From RGIG5057 sp036653755 (lineage in GTDB: Bacteria; Bacillota; Clostridia; TANB77; CAG-465), in contig JAVVTJ010000041.1 in assembly GCA_036653755.1 (NCBI GenBank), positions 1 through 10,204 on the forward strand: a stretch of DNA of 10,204 bases. Reading direction: 5' to 3'. The position numbers were made by a program, and so were the translations under genes. Shown here piece by piece: positions 5,700 through 10,204 of this stretch; position 1 is the stretch's first letter; every line of letters begins with the position of its first letter. The notes under the pieces were generated by a model. The model had not been told where the DNA came from. It was given only the letters and a program-made list of their open reading frames with translations, and did no database searches.

Positions 5700-6844
5700 A
5701 TAGTAGTCCCTTCTTTCATATTTGAATTTGGATTTTCTACTATTTCATCATTTGGGTTAAGTCCACTATTTATTATTACTTTATCACTTGAATCTTTTTT
5801 ACCTGAATAAGTTACGCTTTGTTTTTCTAATTTTCCATCAACTACTTTAAATACATAACTTCCACCATTTTCATTTAGAATTGCTACCTTATTAATTTCT
5901 ATTGGCTTTTCATCTAATGGAACTGATGCTTGTACATGAAATCCTTCTGTTAATCCATTTTGTGAATCTACAGAAATATTCACTTTATAATATGACATAT
6001 TATTTCCTGTAGCATTTCCTGTAGCATTTCCTTTACTATCCATTAATGCATTACTTTCTATTGGGATATCTGAAATTTTTGATATTTTACCTGACATATT
6101 TTTATTAGTTGCTAGTATTATTATGTCAACTTTTTGATTATTTTTTAATTTTGCCTGATCCTTTTCACTTACAGTCCCATCTACATAAAAATCTTCTGAT
6201 TGTACTGTCATATATGGACCTTGAGCATTATTATTTTGATTATGTATTATAACTTTTCCACTAATTTGTGCTGTTACTTCTTCATATTCATTTTTTTCCA
6301 AATTTTCTATTTGCTTTTCATAAAGTTCTATTTGATTATCAATATTTGTAGTAGATATTTTTGAATCTTGTGCTTCTTTCGAATTACTAACTAAAATATT
6401 TTGATTGCCTTTCGCTTGGCTACCTTTACCTAATGATTCTAATTTCTCTTTCTCCTCATTTTGCTTTTTCTCTAATTCTTTTTGTTCTGTTAATAACTGT
6501 TCCTTCTGCTTTTTTGCAGAGTTTAATTGTAACTCAATCTGTTCAATTTGTTCTTTTACTTTATCATTTTTATAAGTAAATAAAGTATTCCCTATTTTAA
6601 CATTTTGACCACTTTTAACAGATACTTTATATACTTCACCTTTTGATAAATCTAAATATATATCTTTAGATTTTTGGGGTTCTACCTTGCCATTGACAAA
6701 AACTTTTTCTACAGATGGTATAGTATACGTCTTTGTATTTGACAATTTATTATCTTTATCTTTTAAGCTAAATAAACAAGTAATTATTACTGAAATAATA
6801 CCTATTATTATTAAACTTATAAATATAATATATTTTTTTTTCAT
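5696..6844 (-). CDS. Membrane fusion protein, MacA/HlyD-like transporter subunit
   Basis: This 382-residue protein has a basic N-terminus and one membrane anchor (about residues 5-27). A lipoyl/biotinyl-like half-motif follows (GKVEPQKSKDIYLDLSKGEV...VKSGQNVKIGNTLF, 52-89). A Lys/Glu/Gln-rich coiled coil (about 93-136 and 165-188) is interrupted by a Ser/Asn/Gly stretch, and then come the second lipoyl half (AQISGKVII) and beta-barrel domains to the C-terminus. No lipoprotein box was seen. In Gram-positive transporters these proteins form the extracytoplasmic adaptor of MacB-type pumps. The ATG at 6842-6844 has an AAAGGAG site 8 nt upstream. It is the first gene of the leftward operon. A 12-bp tandem repeat (6003-6032) encodes GNATGNAT in a loop. 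Confidence 0.92.
   Translation of the reverse strand: MKKKYIIFISLIIIGIISVIITCLFSLKDKDNKLSNTKTYTIPSVEKVFVNGKVEPQKSKDIYLDLSKGEVYKVSVKSGQNVKIGNTLFTYKNDKVKEQIEQIELQLNSAKKQKEQLLTEQKELEKKQNEEKEKLESLGKGSQAKGNQNILVSNSKEAQDSKISTTNIDNQIELYEKQIENLEKNEYEEVTAQISGKVIIHNQNNNAQGPYMTVQSEDFYVDGTVSEKDQAKLKNNQKVDIIILATNKNMSGKISKISDIPIESNALMDSKGNATGNATGNNMSYYKVNISVDSQNGLTEGFHVQASVPLDEKPIEINKVAILNENGGSYVFKVVDGKLEKQSVTYSGKKDSSDKVIINSGLNPNDEIVENPNSNMKEGTTI
6003..6032. repeat. 12-bp tandem repeat inside the fusion-protein gene
   Basis: Two and a half copies of TTTCCTGTAGCA lie in frame and encode the repeated tetrapeptide GNAT near residues 272-281 of the membrane fusion protein. As a multiple of three, a change in copy number would lengthen or shorten a surface loop without shifting frame. 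Confidence 0.8.
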
Positions 6845-6865
6845 CCTTTTTATCTCCTTTGTTAA

Positions 6866-6900
6866 AGTAAAATTTTACTATGTCCATATAATTATTTCAT
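6866..6900 (-). promoter_or_regulatory. Candidate promoter and operator of the transporter operon
   Basis: On the minus strand ATGAAA (6900-6895) and TAAAAT (6877-6872) are separated by 17 bp, a plausible sigma-A promoter ahead of the start codon at 6844. The -10 box is part of a perfect 14-bp palindrome, AGTAAAATTTTACT (6866-6879), which could be an operator. The -35 match is only 4 of 6, so this is a moderate call. Confidence 0.4.
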
Positions 6901-6966
6901 TTTTTATAATATATGTTAATAATTCAAAAAACGCCTAAAAAACATTGAAATTTATGTTATATTTTA

Positions 6967-7044
6967 ATAGATATTTCTATAATAGTAATTTTTTTATATA
7001 TTTATAGGAATAACTTTTGTTTTATTAATTATAGATCTATAATT
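6967..7044 (+). promoter_or_regulatory. Bacteriocin promoter region with two related palindromes
   Basis: Two TATAAT boxes precede the bacteriocin gene, at 6978-6983 and 7038-7043, neither with a good -35. Each overlaps an inverted repeat built from ATAGA and TCTAT: 6967-6980 (4-nt spacer) and 7027-7044, a perfect 18-bp palindrome AATTATAGATCTATAATT. Shared half-sites over two -10 boxes suggest control by an activator or repressor, which would also explain the poor -35 boxes. No regulator gene is visible nearby. Confidence 0.4.
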
Positions 7045-7084
7045 TTATAAATAATTTTATTATCAATTAAAAGGAGGTATTATA

Positions 7085-7357
7085 ATGGTTAATTTAGTTC
7101 AAAAAAATTTAAACTTAAGTAAACTTGAAAAAATAACTATACTTAGTGCAATAACTATATTTATGTTTGCAATTGCTTCTATTAACATTTATTTTATAGC
7201 TCAAAAGCTTGGTCTTAAGCCACCTGCTATGTCTAGTGTAATAGATTCTTTATCAGCAGGAGGTGCTATATCTGATGTCGTAGCAACTCTTCTTGGAGTA
7301 ACTCTTCCTGCATGGGGTGCTGCTGCAATTTCCGCTCTAGGAGCTGTATCTGCATAA
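7085..7357 (+). CDS. Circular bacteriocin precursor, gassericin A/butyrivibriocin AR10 type
   Basis: This 90-residue precursor starts with a leader carrying NLNLSKLEK, followed by a hydrophobic segment (about residues 17-33). The mature region begins IYFIAQKLGL (from residue 35) and ends GVTLPAWGAAAISALGAVSA (residues 71-90). IY(F/W)IA at the front and GVT(L/V)PAW...A at the end are hallmarks of gassericin A, acidocin B and butyrivibriocin AR10, whose ends are joined Ile to Ala. The predicted mature ring is 56 residues (Ile35-Ala90, cut after Asn34) against 58 in the known members, with two Lys and two Asp (net charge about zero). It should act by permeabilising membranes of related Gram-positive bacteria. 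The ATG at 7085 has a perfect AAGGAGGT site 7 nt before it. A strong terminator follows. Its codons are less AT-extreme than those of the genes after it. Confidence 0.92.
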   Translation: MVNLVQKNLNLSKLEKITILSAITIFMFAIASINIYFIAQKLGLKPPAMSSVIDSLSAGGAISDVVATLLGVTLPAWGAAAISALGAVSA

Positions 7358-7361
7358 CTCT

Positions 7362-7395
7362 AAAAAATGATGAGCAGTTATGCTCATCATTTTTT
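7362..7395 (+). terminator. Intercistronic terminator after the bacteriocin gene
   Basis: A perfect 15-bp stem (7362-7376 / 7381-7395, core TGATGAGCA, loop GTTA) ends in a T run and begins 4 bp after the bacteriocin stop codon. The next gene starts only 19 bp later with its own ribosome site. This should end most transcripts after the structural gene and allow limited read-through into the maturation genes, giving far more precursor than processing proteins. Confidence 0.85.
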
Positions 7396-7414
7396 ATTTA
7401 AGGAGTAATTTTTT

Positions 7415-7915
7415 ATGAATAATTTAATTACAACAAAGAAAATAGTTTTTTTTATTTTTTTGATTTCTTTTATTTTCTCATTTTTAATAAATTTTTTATT
7501 TAAATTTAATAAAGGAACTTTGTTAATTAGTAATACTACTAATTTAAATTCATTTGAATTGTTCTCTACAATACTTATTAAAAATACCATTTGTTTTTTA
7601 ATAATTTTATCAAGTATTTTTATTAGTAAATATATAGTTTATATTTTTTTATTTATTAATGGTTATAATTTAGGTGCTATAATATCCCAATTTACCAATG
7701 TAAAACATTTTTTATTAATAATCCCTCATGGTGTTACTGAAATTTATTCATTTTTATTTTTATCAGTAATAACTTTAAAAATATTAAAATTTGAATATAT
7801 ATCACCTAAAGATAAACGTAATATTATTTTTTCTTTCTTGATTCTATTATTATCTGCTTTTATAGAAGCATTTATAACGCCTTATATTTATATTAAATTT
7901 GTCATAGGGGGATAA
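7415..7915 (+). CDS. SpoIIM/DUF95-family membrane protein of circular bacteriocin clusters
   Basis: This 166-residue, very hydrophobic protein has about four to five membrane helices. It shows SpoIIM (DUF95) landmarks: an asparagine in the second helix region (IKNT, 56-58), a glycine-rich GYNLGAII (83-90), PHGVTE (104-109) and a C-terminal SAFIEAFITP (147-156). Proteins of this family follow the structural gene in most circular bacteriocin clusters (GaaD, As-48C1 and relatives) and are thought to help in secretion, circularisation or immunity; the exact reaction is not known. The ATG at 7415 has an AAGGAG site. It sits between the intercistronic terminator and the next membrane protein, 3 bp away, so it is expressed by read-through or a weak internal promoter. 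Family assignment rests on motifs and context. Confidence 0.82.
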   Translation: MNNLITTKKIVFFIFLISFIFSFLINFLFKFNKGTLLISNTTNLNSFELFSTILIKNTICFLIILSSIFISKYIVYIFLFINGYNLGAIISQFTNVKHFLLIIPHGVTEIYSFLFLSVITLKILKFEYISPKDKRNIIFSFLILLLSAFIEAFITPYIYIKFVIGG

Positions 7916-7918
7916 TTT

Positions 7919-8437
7919 ATGAGTAATACTAAATTTTTAAACAAATTTACCTATGTATCTATTTTTACATTTATATTGTTTACTTTTATTAGACTATATT
8001 ATCTAATCTTAAACTTAAATAATCCTATATTAAGTAATTTAGGATACATATCACATATGAAACTTATTTTTGTTTTAATATCACTACTATTAAATATAGT
8101 AATATTAATATTAGGTGTAAATTTAACATATTTTTTAATATCATTATTAAATAAGAAATTGAATGAATTTCAACTTACAAATGAAAACAAAAATATTTTA
8201 AAATATTTTTGTTATATATCATTTTCGATTCCACTAACATTAAATTCAATTTTTTTAATAATATATATGAACATTTTTAATACATCTAAGGTATTTTTTA
8301 ATATTAATACATTAATAGTTAGTATATTAATAAGTTTTATTATATACATATTTTTAAAATTTTTTAATACAAAAAAAATATGTATATATATACCTATATT
8401 ACTTTTTATTTTAAACGTAGCTTTTTTATTCAATTAA
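7919..8437 (+). CDS. Membrane protein of the bacteriocin operon, unknown function
   Basis: This 172-residue protein is rich in Ile, Leu, Phe and Asn, with about five hydrophobic helices (approximate residues 14-32, 48-77, 94-118, 128-148 and 152-171). A hydrophilic loop after the second helix (NKKLNEFQLTNENKN) is probably cytoplasmic. No conserved enzyme motif is visible. Its ATG follows the stop of the DUF95 gene by 3 bp, with a GGGG ribosome site inside that gene's end, so translation is coupled. By position it corresponds to the extra small membrane proteins (for example GaaB/GaaC or As-48B-like) that circular bacteriocin clusters need for production. I cannot say which. Its base composition is extremely AT-rich. 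Confidence 0.7.
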   Translation: MSNTKFLNKFTYVSIFTFILFTFIRLYYLILNLNNPILSNLGYISHMKLIFVLISLLLNIVILILGVNLTYFLISLLNKKLNEFQLTNENKNILKYFCYISFSIPLTLNSIFLIIYMNIFNTSKVFFNINTLIVSILISFIIYIFLKFFNTKKICIYIPILLFILNVAFLFN

Positions 8438-8464
8438 AAAATTTTATTTTATGAGGTGATTCTT

Positions 8465-8629
8465 ATGCATAATTATCAAAAAATTATTAGTTTAATATTA
8501 CTAATTACATCTCTTATTGGGATTATTCTTTACTGCACAGGTCATGATTATGGACTAATGATAACATTGTGTAGCTACTTTATTTTATTAGCTTTAAAAC
8601 ACTTAAAAATTTTTAAACAAAAGGACTGA
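8465..8629 (+). CDS. Small basic membrane protein, candidate immunity protein
   Basis: This 54-residue ORF begins MHNYQKIISLILLITSLIGI. It has two hydrophobic helices (about residues 7-24 and 29-44) separated by a short polar turn (CTGHDYG), then a basic tail (KHLKIFKQKD). Its length, two-helix layout and positive charge match the immunity proteins of circular bacteriocins such as gassericin A and AS-48, which sit in the producer's membrane. The ATG (8465-8467) has a strong GAGGTGAT ribosome site. It starts 27 bp after the preceding gene, and its last codons provide the ribosome site (AAAGGA) of the following gene. That it is translated is well supported; the immunity role is inferred from size, topology and position. 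Confidence 0.72.
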   Translation: MHNYQKIISLILLITSLIGIILYCTGHDYGLMITLCSYFILLALKHLKIFKQKD

Positions 8630-8637
8630 ATTAGATA

Positions 8638-9033
8638 ATGAAAGAAAATAAGTTAGGATTTGGAATTATAACTATATCAATTATTCAATTAATATTCAAT
8701 TTTTTTAGTATTATTGGGAGTTTATTTTACTTTTCTGATAATACAAAACAAATACTTGGAGAAGATTTTTTAAATAAATTTAATATAACAACCACTTCAA
8801 TAATAATTAGTTTAGTAATTACTATATTAATAACCATATCATTAATTTTAATTTTATTTAAAAAATTAGTAGGAATATATGCTTATATTATTACTATAAT
8901 AATTTCCATTAACTATTCAATTATTGCAAATGGATTTAATCTTAACCAATTACTATTATCACTAATTATCCCGGTAATTTTACTGATTTTTCTTTTTAAT
9001 AAGAAATCAGTATTCATTAAAGAGAATAGCTAA
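8638..9033 (+). CDS. Four-helix membrane protein, unknown function
   Basis: This 131-residue protein has four hydrophobic segments (about residues 8-32, 52-75, 79-98 and 104-124), joined by short loops, with a Lys-rich C-terminus (NKKSVFIKENS). The second loop (FSDNTKQILGEDFLNKFN, 32-49) is probably outside. The ATG at 8638 has an AAAGGA site located in the end of the previous gene, 8 bp away, so it belongs to the bacteriocin operon and is its last visible gene. I recognise no family. A role in maturation, secretion or self-protection is possible by position only. About 60 bp after the stop the inverted flank of the IS relic begins. Confidence 0.68.
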   Translation: MKENKLGFGIITISIIQLIFNFFSIIGSLFYFSDNTKQILGEDFLNKFNITTTSIIISLVITILITISLILILFKKLVGIYAYIITIIISINYSIIANGFNLNQLLLSLIIPVILLIFLFNKKSVFIKENS

Positions 9034-9184
9034 TAAGAGTCTTTGCTAATATATAATTGGATAGATTTTTAAAGTTTTAACTATTATAATTTATTTGAAA
9101 GAAATATATCGTATTAAAAAAGAATGAGTTTATATTTAAAGTGGTACCTATGTCAAGGACATTTAAAAAAAGATAGTTAAGACG

Positions 9185-9720
9185 CTAAAGCTGATTTCTG
9201 TATTGAACAGGAGTCAGCTTTTTTAAGTTCCACTGACAACATTCATTGTTATAATAATCAATATAATATCTATAAGTAATACCTTGCCAGGCACTTCTTG
9301 CTTGAAATTTCTATTAAGTAAATTCGGAACCACAGTATATTCCTTTGTAACTTTATCTATACGTTTATACGGATTAGGTTTTCTAATCGGGCAAACAATA
9401 TTAAATTTTCTCATTATTCTTTGTATGCGCTTGCTACTATAGATGATATTGAATTTTTCCTTCAATATCATTTTAATAGATCTTGATTCTTTTTTATAAC
9501 CTCTATAATCAAATGCCTTTAAAACATTATTTTTAAGTATTTCATCTTACTTTTCGCGACTTTAACTATCATTTTTAGACTTCAAGTAATATAATATCCG
9601 AAACGGGAAACTTCTGCTACAATGCAGATTTGTTTAATTACATTCTTTAGTGGTAGTTGCTTAACTATCGATTCTATTAATGTAAATGCTTGTGCTGCTA
9701 TTAATTTACCTTTTTTCACC
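9185..9720 (-). pseudogene. IS3-family transposase orfB remnant
   Basis: Reading leftward, pieces of an IS3 orfB appear in different frames. Near 9718 begins KGKLIAAQAFTLIESIVKQL; frameshifts and stops follow around 9500-9600. The N-terminal domain resumes in 9223-9471 (KEKFNIIYSSKRIQRIMRKF, CPIRKPNPYKRIDK, PNLLNRNFKQEVPGKVLL). Then, after a large deletion, the C-terminal end appears in another frame (TYRYYIDYYNNECCQWNLKK, LTPVQYRNQL, stop at 9185-9187). The missing stretch would hold most of the DDE catalytic core, including the second Asp and the Glu, so it cannot transpose by itself. It identifies the family well but is not functional. Confidence 0.85.
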
Positions 9721-9736
9721 TGCCTTTATTGTAACT

Positions 9737-9944
9737 CTAATTTTTTAGCAATTCTACCTCAGCTTTTAAATATTCAATTTCAGTATTTTGTTTTGATATT
9801 ATTTCATTTTTAGTTACTATATTCCGCAATGAAATGCATCTTAAATTCATTAGTATATGTTCTTGCTTTTTCACTTACCTTAAGTACATATTTATTCTTA
9901 GATAATGTATCTATTTCATACTTTGAAAATCTTATTTTACTCAT
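9737..9944 (-). pseudogene. IS3-family orfA remnant with internal deletion
   Basis: The start ATG (9942-9944) gives MSKIRFSKYEIDTLSKNKYV, then VSEKARTYTNEFKMHFIAEYSN and a stop. After a frame change the C-terminal leucine-zipper-like end NEIISKQNTEIEYLKAEVEL appears and stops at 9737-9739. The helix-turn-helix middle found in intact orfA proteins of this group is deleted. It lies directly upstream of the orfB remnant, the usual IS3 order. Confidence 0.75.
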
Positions 9945-9980
9945 AACTAATTCATCTCATAAACTTATTGTACAAAAAAA

Positions 9981-10029
9981 GAACCTATATAGATAGGCTC
10001 TCTTTTATAAGTGGCTATCTTATAGGTTC
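9981..10029. repeat. Stem-loop near the right end of the IS relic
   Basis: GAACCTAT (9981-9988) pairs with ATAGGTTC (10022-10029), and AGATAG (9991-9996) pairs with CTATCT (10015-10020), separated by a small internal loop. It lies between the IS end and orfA. In insertion sequences such structures often shield the transposase gene from outside transcription. Confidence 0.55.
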
Positions 10030-10134
10030 CATTTTATATTAAACCATTCTTTTTTAATACTATATATTTCTTTCAAATGCTGTAGTACTGCTAATACCTA
10101 CTACTTATATTATTTGTTCTTAAGGCCCTGTAAT

Positions 10135-10204
10135 TTAAGGCTTTTTATCTTTATTATCCCACCATTTATAAACTGTCATTTTACTAAGACCAGTATCTCT
10201 AATA
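10135..10204 (-). CDS. C-terminal end of a helix-turn-helix ORF (cut by window edge)
   Basis: Reading in from the right edge, the frame gives IRDTGLSKMTVYKWWDNKDK followed by KP and a stop (10135-10137). The pattern (D)TGLSKMTVYKWW resembles the second half of a helix-turn-helix with its recognition helix, as in transposases, phage or plasmid regulators. Only 22 residues are visible. A helix-turn-helix at the very C-terminus could mean a serine recombinase-like protein or a truncated gene. It may itself be broken, since it lies next to an IS relic. Confidence 0.4.
   Translation of the reverse strand, partial: IRDTGLSKMTVYKWWDNKDKKP

Larger units (their letters stand above)
9093..10078. mobile_element. 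Decayed IS3-family element with long inverted flanks
   Basis: Remnants of an IS3-family transposase (orfA and orfB) lie between inverted repeats. The inner ends are TGGTACCTAT from 9142 and, on the other strand, TGGAACCTAT from 10031. The similarity extends outward: 9093-9126 and the reverse complement of 10045-10078 match at 33 of 34 positions. The space between the inner ends is about 890 bp, much less than the roughly 1.4 kb of intact IS150-like elements, in line with the internal deletions seen. No target duplication is evident. The outer repeats may be part of the element or a palindromic target. Confidence 0.7.

Noticed and set aside
6687..6938. Rightward 83-codon ORF over the fusion-protein start and divergent promoter
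   Set aside because: No ribosome site; it crosses the promoter region and mirrors the signal-anchor coding sequence.
7085..7357. Reading the 90-residue precursor as a leaderless two-peptide bacteriocin or a lantibiotic
   Set aside because: There is no Cys, no double-Gly leader and no modification enzyme; the IYFIA...LPAW pattern fits gassericin-type circular peptides better.
7387..7590. Leftward 67-codon ORF opposite the DUF95 gene
   Set aside because: Lysine-rich composition is the mirror of a poly-Phe/Leu membrane gene; no ribosome site.
8212..8433. Leftward 73-codon ORF opposite the 172-residue membrane gene
   Set aside because: Shadow of an operon gene that has its own ribosome site and 3-bp spacing.
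9622..9813. Rightward 63-codon ORF in the IS relic
   Set aside because: Opposite strand of recognisable transposase fragments.

Overview
The window is very AT-rich (most intergenic stretches look below 25% GC). Its Shine-Dalgarno sites are strong AGGAGG/GGAGGTGAT types, its codons favour A/T at third positions, and its protein families are those of low-GC Firmicutes. This points to a Clostridium-like organism. A serine resolvase, a Fic/ribbon-helix-helix pair, small DNA-binding proteins of unknown family, hairpin-rich non-coding DNA and an insertion-sequence relic suggest a plasmid or another accessory region rather than a core chromosome. This is inference; no replication initiator gene is visible.

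Layout from left to right. Positions 1-573 hold no gene but contain a run of stem-loops and AT-rich palindromes (candidate origin or regulatory DNA). A bidirectional terminator (574-614) closes a leftward two-gene operon (1462 to 600) encoding a likely DNA-binding protein and an 83-residue unknown. Next comes a small rightward membrane-protein ORF (1677-1862) that shares a terminator with a leftward operon encoding a 54-residue ribbon-helix-helix protein and a Fic protein carrying its own inhibitory motif. A repeat-rich gap (2828-3038) lies before a leftward serine resolvase (3641-3057), which has a near-consensus promoter.

The core of the window is a divergently arranged bacteriocin locus. 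Rightward from 7085, a 90-residue precursor has a 34-residue leader and a 56-residue mature region recognisable as the gassericin A/butyrivibriocin AR10 type of head-to-tail circular bacteriocin. It is followed by a strong intercistronic terminator. After that come a SpoIIM/DUF95 membrane protein, a 172-residue membrane protein, a 54-residue basic two-helix protein that is a good immunity candidate, and a 131-residue membrane protein. Leftward from 6844, a tightly coupled operon encodes a MacA/HlyD-like membrane fusion protein, a LolD/MacB-type ATPase and a FtsX/MacB-type permease. By analogy with the accessory transporters of enterocin AS-48-type clusters, this is likely to export the bacteriocin or protect the producer. 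The 240-bp divergent promoter region contains palindromes near both candidate promoters. No dedicated maturation ATPase of the GaaT kind is seen in the rightward operon.

The locus is bounded on the right (about 9093-10078) by a decayed IS3-family element with internal deletions, frameshifts and unusually long inverted flanks. The window ends in the C-terminal piece of a leftward helix-turn-helix ORF.
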